DNA from: Calliphora vicina
Lineage: Eukaryota > Arthropoda > Insecta > Diptera > Calliphoridae
NCBI RefSeq assembly: GCF_958450345.1
Contig: NC_088780.1
Coordinates: forward strand, 32,697,667 to 32,761,666
DNA length: 64,000 nt
Reading direction: 5' to 3'
The notes under the pieces are model-generated. The model was not told the DNA's origin. It saw only the letters and a list, made by a program, of their open reading frames with translations, and did not search any database. Position numbers and translations under genes: made by a program. Positions 47,437 to 57,904 of this stretch are shown one piece after another. The first letter of the stretch is position 1; every line of letters starts with the position of its first letter.

Positions 47437-48434
47437 TTGCAACACAGGTTAGGTACCAAAGTAGTCACATATGCTTTCGACGTTGTGCTTCTTATTCAAG
47501 GGAAGTTTCTTCCCACAATAAGTGAACACATGGAATCAGCGCTCAGCGTTCTGCTATCATGGGCCAAGGAAAACGGTCTAGGTGTTAACCCTGCCAAGAC
47601 CGAACTGGTTCTTTTCACCAGGAGATATAAAACTCCAGAATTCAGACCTCCACAACTGGATGGTACTTTTCTGAAGTTTTCAAGCGAAGCCAAATATCTT
47701 GGCGTAATTTTGGACTCTAAGCTCTCGTGGAAACGTAATGTTGAGAGGCGAATGAAGAAGGCTCTATGTGCCTTCTATATATGCAAAAAAACCTTTGGGA
47801 AGAGATGGGGTCTTAAACCATACATTGTACACTGGATGTACACCGCGGTCATAAGACCTATTTTGACCTATGGGGCTCTTGTTTGGTGGAGATTGGTAGA
47901 CACTAAGACTGAACAAGGTGCAAAGATTAGTATGTCTTGCAATTACTGGCTCTATGAATTCCACCCCTCAGGTCAGTCTAGAGACGATGCTAAATATAAC
48001 TCCCCTTGATATATATATTAAATGCATTTCTGCTAGGTCTGCTGTACGACTTAAACAGTCGAGCGGACTGAAGCATGATCGTATTGGTCATGGCACCATC
48101 CTAAAAAAGATAGGCAGGCCAATCATAGGGCGAGAAACGGACTACATAATACCTACACCGAATTTTGACAGAACATTTAAGATCAGAATACCGAAAAGGG
48201 ATGATTGGGCCGCGAACTCTGTCCTAAGGGATGACGTGATCTCAATCTACACTGATGGTTCAAAGACAGAAAGAGGCACGGGCTCGGGAATCTTCTCAGA
48301 TGAGCTGGACCTTTTGATGTCTATTCGATTACCCGATACCTGCACGGTTTTCCATGCAGAGATTTATGCCATCGATACAGCCGCGAGAAGAATCCGGGAA
48401 CTCAATCTCGAAAATACATATCCATATCTACTTG
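47437..48434 (+). pseudogene. LINE ORF2: RT C-terminus and RNase H, truncated
   Basis: The first frame gives RLGTKVVTYAFDVVLLIQGK, SWAKENGLGVNPAKTELVLF, EAKYLGVILDSKLSW and PILTYGALVWW, the thumb/connection region of a LINE reverse transcriptase. A frameshift near 47920 moves to the second frame: LQRLVCLAITGSMNSTPQV, LDIYIKCISARSAVRL, then an RNase H domain with ISIYTDGSKTERGTGSGIF and FHAEIYAID. The RT catalytic box reads YAFD instead of YADD, losing the first aspartate. RNase H keeps Asp (YTDGS) and Glu (HAE) but is cut at 48434 by a foldback-family element before its last catalytic Asp. RT followed by RNase H points to the I/Loa group of LINEs. Confidence 0.88.
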
Positions 48435-49490
48435 GAAGCTTAGATATTTTCCTTGAAGACCTATTTGGTCGCTTAGTGGGATGCGAGTGGGATATCTATC
48501 AAAATAAATATTTTGTTACTCAAAACATAAAATTTTTGACTTTTTTTGCAAAATCAAAAACTTTGTTGACTTTTTTTTCAAAATGGACCCTTTTTAATTT
48601 TTTTTAGCTCCAAAAAAAGCTTGGGTCGATTCCTTTAAGATTTTTATTTTTTTTTTTTTTGCTCAAAGGAAATCTTGGACTTTTCCTTTAAGATGTATTT
48701 TGTCGCTTAGTGGGATATCTTGCCAAAAAAAATCAAAAATTGTATTTTTTGAGTTAGAAAATATTTATTTTGATAGATACCCCACTCGCTTTCCACTAAG
48801 GGACCAAAATTATCTTAAAGGAATGGACAGACCTAAGCATTCTTTTGAGTAAAAACAAGTATTGGAAAAAAGGGCCCATATTGGAAAAAAAAGTTCGATT
48901 TTGCAAAACGAAAGTCAAAAATTGTATTTCTTGAGTCGCAAAATATTTATTTTGATAGATAGCCCACTCGCATCCCACTAAGCGACCAAATAGGTCTTCG
49001 AGGAAAATATCTTAGCTTTATTTAAAGAAAAAGTCAAAAATGTTTTTGATTTCGGAAAAAAAATATTTGCCCAATTCACAACTGGTGTTGTAGCGTTGTA
49101 TCGTTGTATGTCGTAATTTTTTTTATTAATGTTTTGTTTTTGTTTCGAAAAATTTGTTTGAAAAATATTTACGACATACAACGATACAACGCTACAACAC
49201 CAGTTGTGAATTGGGCAATTATAATTTTTTTATTTTTTTTTCGAAAGATTGAAGAAAGATATCTAAGCCATTTGGGACTCATTTTACTAAGAACAATAGG
49301 TAATAAGATATATGGATAAGAAAAAAACACCTGCTTGGCCAAAATGTCAAATTTTGACCCCTTCTAACTCAGAGAGTTCTCTTGTTGAAAAATTATGTCT
49401 GAGTTAGTATCCAATAGAACTAACCTTGGTGCAAATTTCATCCCGATCAGAAGACATCGATTTCAAAAGTTGGTTGACTTGACATGAAAT
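48434..49490. mobile_element. TATATGGGG foldback family, partial copy
   Basis: The left part joins the LINE at ggaagcttagatattttcc with plus-oriented tandem units ('gacctatttggtcgcttagt'). The units then switch to inverse orientation (48780 onward) and continue to the family terminus gacatgaaattccccatata at about 49490. The outer left arm is missing. It contains a nested 150-bp MITE at 49068-49217. Its right flank is a DINE-like repeat (49491-49680). Confidence 0.85.
49068..49217. mobile_element. 150-bp MITE with perfect about 48-bp inverted repeats
   Basis: It starts TGCCCAATTCACAACTGGTG and ends in the exact inverse. The arms (through 'gtagcgttgtatcgttgtat' and 'gtcgtaa') are identical over about 48 bp, with an AT-rich middle of about 50 bp. 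Flanking ATT at 49065-49067 and 49218-49220 is a likely 3-bp duplication, judged against the uninterrupted sequence at 21770-21830. It is non-coding. Perfect arms mean it is among the youngest insertions in the window. Confidence 0.88.
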
Positions 49491-49680
49491 TCCCCATATA
49501 TTAATGACTTAGTAATCCAGATAGATAAAAAATAGGCCAAAAATCGAGGTTGTTATGGTTTTTTCCATATATCTCAGCCATTTGTGGGTCGATTTTCTCG
49601 ATTTTTAATAGCTTTTATTGCAGATTTATTAATGTATAAATCATGTATGTAAGCAAAAAAAAATTAAATTGAATTCGCAT
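49491..49680 (-). repeat. DINE-1/INE-1-like repeat fragment
   Basis: The inverse order of words from 24847-25300: 'aatgacttagtaatccagat', 'atatctcagccatttgtggg', 'tcgattttctcgatttttaa'. It was the target of the foldback-family insertion to its left. Confidence 0.7.
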
Positions 49681-49940
49681 AAAACCATACTCTAGCTTCA
49701 TATTAAAACTAATGATTCGTTCCAAAATTCTGAAAAACCTCATAAATTCAGACTTTAATTAAAAAATCAGAACAAAATCGCATTAAAAAATTAAACAAAA
49801 AAAATATATTTATTTATTTACTTAAACAATAAAAACAAAATACGTTGAAAAAAAATTAACAAAAATATAATATTAATTCAATAATTACAGAAAAAGTGAA
49901 AATGATCCAAAAAAATGAGCTCTGGGACTTAATTCATTTA

Positions 49941-50345
49941 TATACAAGGGTGAGGGTCAACAAGTCCGCGACTTTTGATTCCTGCTAAAATTTGAACAGT
50001 ATACGGCATTTAGTTTGTGTTTGACAGCAATTGATAGTAGACGTCGTGACTTGAGGAGAAATTTAAAAAAAGTGAATTTCGTGTGGTCACTAAGCATTAT
50101 TTTTTGCCAAAAAAAACCATCACTCAAATAAAGGCAAAATCAATTTCAATGTTAAAAAAAATGGTTTACAGAATTCCGTTGTGGACGTACCACCCAGTTG
50201 AAAACATTACACCGGAAACAATTGAAAAAAATCATGATATGATGCTGGCCAATCGGAGATTGAAAGTGCGAAAGAATTTGTCCACTTACTTGTCTAAATT
50301 AAACATTTAGAACGGCTATTTTAGGAGTACATTTGTACTAGGTGA
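49941..50345 (+). pseudogene. Mariner-like element, 5' end and N-terminal transposase relic
   Basis: The left boundary resembles a mariner terminus (tacaagggtgagggtcaaca then agtccgcgac). Coding words follow on the plus strand: EFRVVTKHYFLPKKTITQIK, then PETIEKNHDMMLANRRLKVR. These match the N-terminal HTH region (E.IEKIHDMVLADRR.KVRE) of mariner-like transposases. The 75-codon open frame 50083-50310 is a collapsed version of this region and ends in a stop. The catalytic domain is absent. The 112-bp array begins 45 bp later. Confidence 0.78.
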
Positions 50346-50389
50346 AAAAATGGACCAATTTCAGACAATTTCAATAGGACTCGACCTTG

Positions 50390-51165
50390 GCTTGAACAAA
50401 AAATCGATTTTTTATATAAAAAATCTAAATTTGCTAATAACTTGGCCAATAAGCGTTTAATCGAGAAAAGGAGCTCGATCTGTGATCACTCATATTTCTG
50501 CACAAAATCAATTTATTTATATAAAAACTCAAAATATTTAAATTCGCTAATATCTTGGCCAATAACCGTTTAATCAAGAAAAAGAGCTCGATCTGTGATC
50601 ACTCATATTTCTGACAAAAAATCGATTTTTTATATAAAGACTCAAATATCTACATTCGCCAATAACTTGGCCAATAAGCGTTTAATCAACAAAAGGAGCT
50701 CGATCTGTGATCACTCATATTTCCGAACAAAAATCGATTTTTTTATAAAAAAACTCAAAACATCTATATTCGCTAATAACTTGGCCAATAAGCGTTTAAT
50801 CAAGAAAAGGAGCTCGATCTGTGATCACTCATATTTCTGAACAAAAATCGATTTTTTTATAAAAACTCAAAATATCTAAATTCTCTAATCCAGAAAAAGA
50901 GCTCAATCTGTGATCACTCATATTTCTGAACAAAAATCCATTTTTTATATAAAAACTTAAAATATCTAAATTCGCTAATAACTTGGGTTTAATCAGGAAA
51001 AGGAGCTCGATCTGTGGTCACTCATATTTCTGAACAAAAATCGATTTATTTATATAAAAACTCAAAATATCTAAATTCGCTAATAACTTTGCCAATAAGC
51101 GTTTAATCAAGAAAATGAGCTCGATCTGTGATCACTAATATTTCTGAACAAAAATCGAATAAATT
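50390..51165 (+). repeat. 112-bp tandem array of Helitron B units, no Helitron ends
   Basis: About seven units of roughly 112 bp, each with 'ttttttatataaaaactcaa', 'ttcgctaataacttggccaa', 'taagcgtttaatcaagaaaa' and 'ggagctcgatctgtgatcac'. One unit near 50880 and another near 50975 are shortened. The same unit forms the array inside all three Helitron B copies, but here neither the TC start nor the hairpin/CTAG end is present. Confidence 0.9.
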
Positions 51166-52867
51166 TATATTGTACAAATATATAAAAATTTCAGGGCTGA
51201 CACAACAACAAAATACATTGACTTACATATATTTTGTTGCAAGACTTAGGCATTTTGTCTCTCAGTAATGTATGGTTAACGATGTCAGAAAATGTTAGCT
51301 ATTTAATCCATCCATGGGTTAATAAAATCCGAACACTATTTTTAATTGGATTTTTTATAATTTTTGGAAAATATTGTTACTTTGACCCAATTTCGCTATA
51401 ATTTTCAGGGCCACCCTAATAAACATACAAGTGTATTACACACATTCTTCGAAGGTGAAATTCCTCATGGACTCACTTCTCACACAATTCTCATATTATA
51501 AAAAAACATCACTTGTTTAAATCCAAAAAACCAATACACTCATTTAACTACAGCTGGATTATTTATTAAATAGTTTAAAAGAAACCACCACATACTATGG
51601 TATAGACAACATTTGACCTTGTAATTTTCAAGCAAGGTAATTCTACTTGGCTGAACTTTTTATAGATTCATCTCAAATAGCAGACATGTCTACTTAAATT
51701 AAAAGAAGTGGATTGAAGTATTAACTACCTTAGAAAAAAGTTCATCGAACTAGATAATATACATGGTTCGCTTTGATTTTTATCGCCGCACAGTGGCTCA
51801 GAGTCGTTTTTCATTGTCAAAAACCCTGCAAATTTTTGAACCGATTAAGATAGTTTAGTATTTTTTCATAAACTCTTTTCAGCAGTTGTTGAAGAATTTA
51901 AGGCCTATGTTGAACATTGGGTTTTATTTAACAATTTACATTCAAATTTGTGTTTTTTAAAGGCTTCGTCTTTGGGACAAAAGCCTTCTACAAAATTTAC
52001 ATGGAAGGACGGACGGACATCGTTTATTCGAATCAGAAAGTGATCCTGAGCCGATTGGAATACCTTAAGTAATTTAATTAATTTGCAATACATAGAGAAA
52101 ATTAACATTATTTGAATAAAAATTGTTGAGTAATTGCATTAGTATTTCAAAAGAGTTCTACGTGTTGGTCCGGACGGATATAAAGTCATATACAGAGTTA
52201 AAGAGGACACTTTTACATTTCTCTGGGTGATTGAGTTTTTTTTTATCCCTTGTAATCCCTAAAGGTTACGTTCCTCTAAAAATCAAATTTTACAAAACTT
52301 AGTAGTTTAAAAAAATATTTGATAGCTCCTTAAATTTAAACAGTACATTGTGATCCTATAATTGTTTTAAATAATACAATCGAAACAAATGCTATGCTCA
52401 TTTTTATCTATAAAACATATTTAAACACTGTCATCGTAAGTAAAATATTTCTGTTTACCAGCATGCCACGCCCACAATTTCCAATATTTTAACCAAATAT
52501 TTTGGCTACCTCAGTTTTGATATGTTTGCTAACTAATCTATTACAACAAAAATGTATCGTTTGGCGAATGAAAATCAATTCTGAGTAAAATTTACCTTAA
52601 AAACTAAAAAAGATTTCATATGGTGATTTTCCACGAATACAAATATAAAATTTTAATTAATGTAAATGGGTCTATACTGCAAAATTTGGAACCAGTATAG
52701 ACCCAAGTGTCCCTAAATCAATGGCATTAGAATTTTTGAAATTTTTTATTTTCAAATACCGAAATTCCTAAAACGGGGAAAATGTGTTCCAAAAACTGAG
52801 TTTTTTTAGAAAAGTGCCTACTGTGACGTTATTTACCGTGTGATAGTAAAAATACTTAGTAAGTATT
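51166..52867. other. Mostly unassigned stretch
   Basis: It contains a DINE-like core fragment at 51985-52075 ('acggacggacatcg', 'cagaaagtgatcctgagccg'), the word 'gggccaccctaataa' at 51410, 'cgcacagtggctcagagtcg' at 51790, and a perfect 12-bp hairpin at 52668-52704. No gene is supported. Confidence 0.4.
52668..52704. other. Short perfect hairpin
   Basis: GGGTCTATACTG (52668-52679) is exactly inverse to CAGTATAGACCC (52693-52704) with a 13-nt loop. No adjoining gene; function unknown. Confidence 0.6.
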
Positions 52868-52870
52868 TAA

Positions 52871-53283
52871 CACATTGACTGCCAAGGCACTTTGACCAAA
52901 TAAGATGCTGGGAGCCACAGCATTTTCTTTGCGTAATCTCTTCGAAAACGTCAATATTGGAATTTAGGCTACTGTCAGTAATATTTAGTGCTTAGAAACC
53001 GATTTTTTATAAATAAGAGGGTCTTACGAAATAGCGAAAAGGATTTTTTATGGGATACTGAGTTAGAAAAAATACTCAGTACAAGTTCAGAAAGTGATGA
53101 AGAATTTGAAGATTACAGTTTTGATGAGGAACTTCCAGACAACATCAAAAAATACTTAAAATCCAGCACTATTTTCTGATATGGCTAGAGAGAATAAAAG
53201 TCGTGTCAGACATATGTGTCCAACGTGGCGTCAACCGCATAGTGCAGTGTCACACATATGTGTACGACGTGGCAGTCAATGTG
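52871..53283 (+). mobile_element. 413-bp piggyBac-type miniature element
   Basis: It is flanked by TTAA (52867-52870) and TTAA (53284-53287), with perfect 14-bp inverted ends CACATTGACTGCCA / TGGCAGTCAATGTG. The TTAA target is diagnostic of piggyBac. Internally there are repeated 'cacatatgtgt(a/c)caacg' words near the right end, and an open stretch (52988-53179) ending ELEKILSTSSESDEEFEDYS. Its acidic SESDEEFED character is like the N-terminus of piggyBac transposases. No ATG opens that frame and the catalytic domain is gone, so it is a deletion derivative. Confidence 0.9.
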
Positions 53284-53287
53284 TTAA

Positions 53288-53884
53288 TGAACATATGGGG
53301 TTATATAAATATGGAGCTTGGCCTTTTTAGAATTTTTTATTAAAACCGAAATTTGTTTTTAAATTGGCCAAGTTTGGATAGAACTGGGGGTGATATGTCC
53401 GCTTCAGTGAGCCACATTTTTCTTTACACGCTTTTGCATTAAATTATCTTTCCGCATCATATAAAAATTCTACATAGTCCCGAAGAAATTTTTTTTCTAC
53501 AAAAGAAAAAATATATGGAATTTTTTGGGATAAAACGTAAAAAATACGGCCCTTTTTACAAGTTCCAAATTTGGATGCATATATCTGTTTATAGGGAAGA
53601 GATAACTGTTAGCAACTTTTTTTTATTTTATTTAGAATTTTATCGCCAATATCGTTGATATTTTAAAAATAAATTTCGACCCTCCGTAGACCCGCCATAT
53701 CTGAAAAACCATAAAAAGAGCGAGCAAAATTAAAAAAAAATAAATCAATAAACCTGAATATCTCTTCAACTAATAGAGATAACTTACACTTGTAAGCGTA
53801 TTTTTTGTAGATCTTCTGAAGGGCTATTTATATTCAAAATTTCAAGCTCATTTGGATCATAAATGGATTTTTGGCGATTGTTTT
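53288..53884. other. Unassigned stretch right of the piggyBac MITE
   Basis: Slightly less AT-rich (gatagaactgggggtgatatg; ctccgtagacccgccatatc). No gene. It may belong with 52620-52866 to one older repeat split by the MITE. Confidence 0.35.
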
Positions 53885-54592
53885 ACCCTACACCACCATA
53901 GTGGGGAGGGTACAATGCGTTTGTGCAGATGTTTGTAACGCCCAAAAATATTAGTCTAACACCCACCTTAAAATATACCGATCGACTTAGAATCACTTTC
54001 TGAGTCGATTAAACGATGTCCGTCCGTCCGGTCGGCTGGCTGGCTGTCCATGTAAACCTTGTGCGCAGAGTACATGTCGCAATTTTGAAGATATTTTGAT
54101 CAAATTTGGTACATATTATTTTTTCGGCCCAAGGACCAAGCCTATTGAAACTGGCTGAAATCGGTCCATTATTTCACCTAGCCCCCATACAAATGTCCTT
54201 CAGAAATTGGACTTTATCGGTCATAAATGTTTAATTTATAAATGTATCTCCACAAAAGTTTTGTATATACAAAATTCATGTCACCAAATTAGTCATAGCT
54301 CCCATGTAGACCCGCTTCGGAATATCACTTTAACGTGCATAAATCGCTTAAAAATTTTGGTATACTCACAAAATTCTACATAGTAAACTTTCATATAGAC
54401 ACAAATCACACGACCTAATTTCATGGTGATCGGTCCATAATTGGTGATAGCTCCCATATAAGGCCCACTTCCGAAAATCACTCACGAATATAAATTATTG
54501 ATATTTTAAAAGAAAAATATTTTTACTCATTTACTTGGTGTAGGGTACTATATGGTCGGGCTTGACCGACCATACTTTCTTACTTGTTTTTT
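53885..54592 (-). repeat. DINE-1-like repeat, best full-length copy (about 0.7 kb)
   Basis: On the minus strand it runs from aaacaagtaagaaagtatgg, through a TGGTCGG/CCGACCA hairpin (54552-54571), 'ggtccataattgg' words, 'tggacggacatcg'-type core and 'ttgtaacgcccaaaaatatt' (seen inverted), to 'tggggagggt'. Inverse ACCCTACACCA words sit near both ends (53887 and 54541). A hairpin close to one terminus and a GTCCGTCC core are features of DINE-1/INE-1-type non-autonomous Helitron relatives. It is non-coding. Confidence 0.72.
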
Positions 54593-55724
54593 TTAATTTT
54601 AGACCCGAGGTAAACAACTTTGAGGGGTTATGTACAGGCCCCATTAGCGCTAGGAAGTTGAACAAACGTAAAATTCGAAAACACCTCACCTCAAACCATG
54701 TGAAATTTCGTAACAATATCTCCAATAGTTCCCAAGATATCGAATTATTTCCAAAAAAAAAAGGATTCTAACCACTGTGCGCCATCTTATATTATAAATT
54801 ATTACAAAATGTGCAATATACAATACGTGCATGTTCAGTTTTAAATTTGTTAATTAAAAATTATAAAAATAAATATATAGTCAATCAAAAGAAATCTTAA
54901 GATTTCTAGTTAAAATTTTTTTCTTTACTTTTGCTACATTTTACCCACAATTTTATGTAATTCATTGGAAAATATGATTAATATTTCATACACATAATTT
55001 GTTATTTAAGTTCATTTACCTTTTTATTAATTATTCAACATTCAAATACAAATTCGTATCGTTTGTAATTGTCAAGTCTTAATTTAATTTTACTAAGACT
55101 TTAATATTAATGAATTTGTTAATTGAATTTTAACAGTAACAGTTAGAAGCACAAGAAAATCAAATCTATTAAAATCTTGCCTTCAGTTAATTATTAATTA
55201 ATGTTTAAGTTAAACACAATATCCCAAGGTGTTTCTAAGTATTCGATTAATACATATTAGCAATGGCTTTTTTTTACACAAAATAAATAAATACCACTTA
55301 AATAAATATGTACGAGTATATTATGGAAGAAAAAATGTATTTCGAACCACAAATACAGTTTTATATTTTTGTATTTATCATTTTTTTTAAATTCATATTA
55401 TGCAGTCTACTCTTATGTCCGTAATTTCAACATATAGATACATACGATGTAAACTACCCAGCAGATAAAATTACCTGAAGGGCAACTTGACATTAATTTT
55501 ATATCAATATCTACGGGTAAAAATCAGCACATTTTTTTATTCCATAAATAACGAAGTACTGATAGATATATATTTGTTGAAATTACGGGCATTAGACAAT
55601 TATTCGACATTTAAACCAGTCCCATCAGCGTCATATTTTACAGCTTTCAAAAGCTGAACCAAGTATCATCAAATTACAGTCATGCACTAAGGTCTAACGA
55701 GATATTCTGAGACAAAAGGTATTA
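54593..55724. other. Unassigned stretch
   Basis: At 54600-54775 a less AT-rich segment (gggttatgtacaggcccc; ctaaccactgtgcgccatc) is open on both strands and looks like repeat. From 54790 to 55430 it is very AT-rich. At 55440-55720 the composition is again more balanced without a recognisable frame. Confidence 0.35.
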
Positions 55725-56515
55725 AAAATATTAGAATGTACTTAATCATCATTAAAGGCCGAATAAAAATATTATTAGTCCCGGTCCACACTGTGAAACA
55801 TTTGCTGCAAAACATTTGAGTTTGTTGATGAAAGGGGAAAGAGGAATGAAAAAGGGAACTTTATTTCATGTACATGAAGTTTTTGTTGAGTATGTCATCC
55901 ACATTTATTCGTTCGTATTCGTACTGTACAGAAATGTCAAAAACTGAAAAGCCAAAAATTCTCTCAAAAGAGAATTAAAAAATGTTTTGCAGCAAATGTT
56001 TCACAGTGTGGACCGGGACTTAATAATCAAATTGAGTAAAAATATGATCTAATAAAAAGTTGTATTCGCATCAAAGAATTCACTTAAAAACTTAAATATT
56101 CACTTAAGATATCCTTTTTTTTTGAGGCCAAGAACGAATCATGCCAATATCGGATACTCTGTTCCAAAGTGAAGAGATAGCGTTCTGCTTCGATCGAAAC
56201 AAATATTAGTCGGACTGAGCAAGGAGCTTTCCAACCACTTCAATCTAAATACTTTTAAACAGGTATTGCAGCTTGTGGTCGAGCGTTCTCGTGATGGAAT
56301 ATTATGGTTTGTCCGCATATTATGAACTTTTTTCGGCCAATGTTCGCTTCAAACGAATCAGTTACGTTCGATACAGGTTCCCTGTGATGAATTGGGTAGA
56401 TTTCAACAGCTTCTACGAAATACAGAGAATTACCTAAGCGCCATGGATATTTGGCTTTGGTTTGGCTGGTTGGCCGGGCTTCACATACGATCTCTTATGC
56501 TTCGGGTTTTATCAA
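55725..56515 (-). pseudogene. Mariner transposase relic, interrupted by a MITE
   Basis: From high to low coordinates the minus strand encodes, in shifting frames: YVKPGQPAKPKPNIHGA, an LLK-x-T-Q-FITGN word, IIFHHENARPQAAIPV (where the family has HDNARPH, so the second catalytic Asp is Glu here), KYLD, LFTLEQSIRYWHDSFLASK, then a further DHIF..FDY fragment. The last fragment is split by the TTA-flanked element 55778-56019. The same family occurs at 57905-58350 and 13704-13912. The N-terminal DNA-binding part is missing. Confidence 0.82.
55778..56019. mobile_element. 242-bp PIF/Harbinger-like MITE with TTA duplication
   Basis: The ends are perfect 40-bp inverted repeats starting GTCCCGGTCCACACTGTGAA. 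Flanking TTA occurs at 55775-55777 and 56020-56022. The related mariner copy at 57940-57960 has the uninterrupted site (attattaataatca), proving a 3-bp TTA duplication and exact boundaries. A TTA/TWA 3-bp target is typical of PIF/Harbinger elements. The interior (about 160 bp) is non-coding. Confidence 0.93.
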
Positions 56516-56985
56516 AAGATAAAAAAGGGCCCATTTTTAAAATAAAGTCAAAAAAGTTTTAGATTTTGCCAAAAAAAAAAATCAAAAAATGTATATCTTG
56601 AGTTACATAACATTTACTTTGATATATATCCCACTCGCATTCCACTAAGATACCTAAAAGCTCTTAAAGGAATAATTCTAAGCTTTCGTTTGAGCAAAAA
56701 TTAAATTTTAAAAAAGGGCCTAGTTTGAAAAAATTAGAATTTTGTAAAAAAAAGTTAAAAATTGTATATCTTGAGTTAGAAAATATTTATTTTGATAGAT
56801 ATCCCACTAAAAAGGTCTTCATGGAAAATATCTAAGCTTTCTTTTGAGCAAAATATTAAAAAAGTCAACAAAATTTTTGATTTTGCAAAAAAGCAAAAAT
56901 TTTACGTTTTGAGTTACAAAACATTTATTTTGATAGATATCGAACTCGCTGCCACTAAGCGACTAACTATGTCTTCTTAAGTTTC
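56515..56985 (-). repeat. TATATGGGG foldback family fragment (array units)
   Basis: About three inverse-oriented units: 'aaaaaagggcccatttttaa', 'tatatcttgagttacataac', 'gatatatatcccactcgcat', 'aaaatatctaagctttc'. It lies directly beside the mariner relic. No terminus is present. Confidence 0.8.
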
Positions 56986-57114
56986 ATCAAAATCGGCCAA
57001 AAAATATATAACATTTCGCTATTTCGCTATATTAGAAATTCCAAATATTGAAATTTTGACATTTGACATTTGACCTTCACGATTTAAAGATTAACGTTTT
57101 CTGATTTTAGGAAA

Positions 57115-57790
57115 ACTTCTGAAATATTCTGAACAGAATTTATTTAAAATTAATAACAGTAAGGAAATTCGGCTCATTCGCCAAAATATGGCCAAAAAAT
57201 TAGTTTGTCTCGAAAATCGCAAAATTTAAATCGAAGGTACGGAAAAACTATAGGAGGCATTAACATAATTTTTTCACATTTTTATTCCCTATTATGTTGA
57301 CAATAAATCCCCAAGTGATGATCAAAAAATTCTGAAATTTGTTTAACAACATTTTTAAAAATTTGAAATTGGAGTTTTAAAACTGCCGTTAAAAACAATA
57401 TTTTTTTTTGGTCATACCTGGGAATAGGTTAACGGTATCCTATGAGAACAAAAACTCATTTACAAATAAATATGGATATATTTTAAGTAAAAATACGCTC
57501 CTATTTTAATATTTCTCAAAATATGTTAATTTTGTTCCTACGTTTCTTGTTCTAGGGGCCTGAGACACGTTAATGGCCTGGCGGTTTTTCAATAACTTTA
57601 ACATTTTTTAACCAATTTTTGTGTTTTATATCTTATTAGAATGACAATTACGTACACATATCGATTCTGTTAAATTAAATTTCAAAAGTAATTATTTAAT
57701 GGCAAAATTTTTACAAAAACTGAAAAAATTTCATTTTTTCCCCTTGTAAATGCACCACAAAACTAAATCGCAAGTCGGCACGGGTTACAA
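57115..57790 (-). repeat. Half-copy of the 22918 palindrome family (opposite arm)
   Basis: Collinear with the right arm of 22918-24846: 'taacagtaaggaaatt', 'ggctcattcgcc', 'ggaaaaactatagg', 'cgaataggttaacggtatcc'-like 'ggaataggttaacggtatcc', 'gacaattacgtac'. It starts near the palindrome centre. With 38230-38770, both half-copies show single-arm survival. Confidence 0.8.
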
Positions 57791-57904
57791 TCATGATAGA
57801 AAGACAAAATTTCATATTTAACTATAGTTTTATACATATAAAAAAATTAGAGGGTATGCGTTCCGAAATTCCAAAAAAAAAAAATTTTTTGGGACACTCT
57901 ACTA

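Noticed and set aside
50390..51165. CRISPR-like regular array
   Set aside because: The 112-bp units are contiguous tandem copies with no unique spacers, in a eukaryotic context, and match Helitron core repeats.
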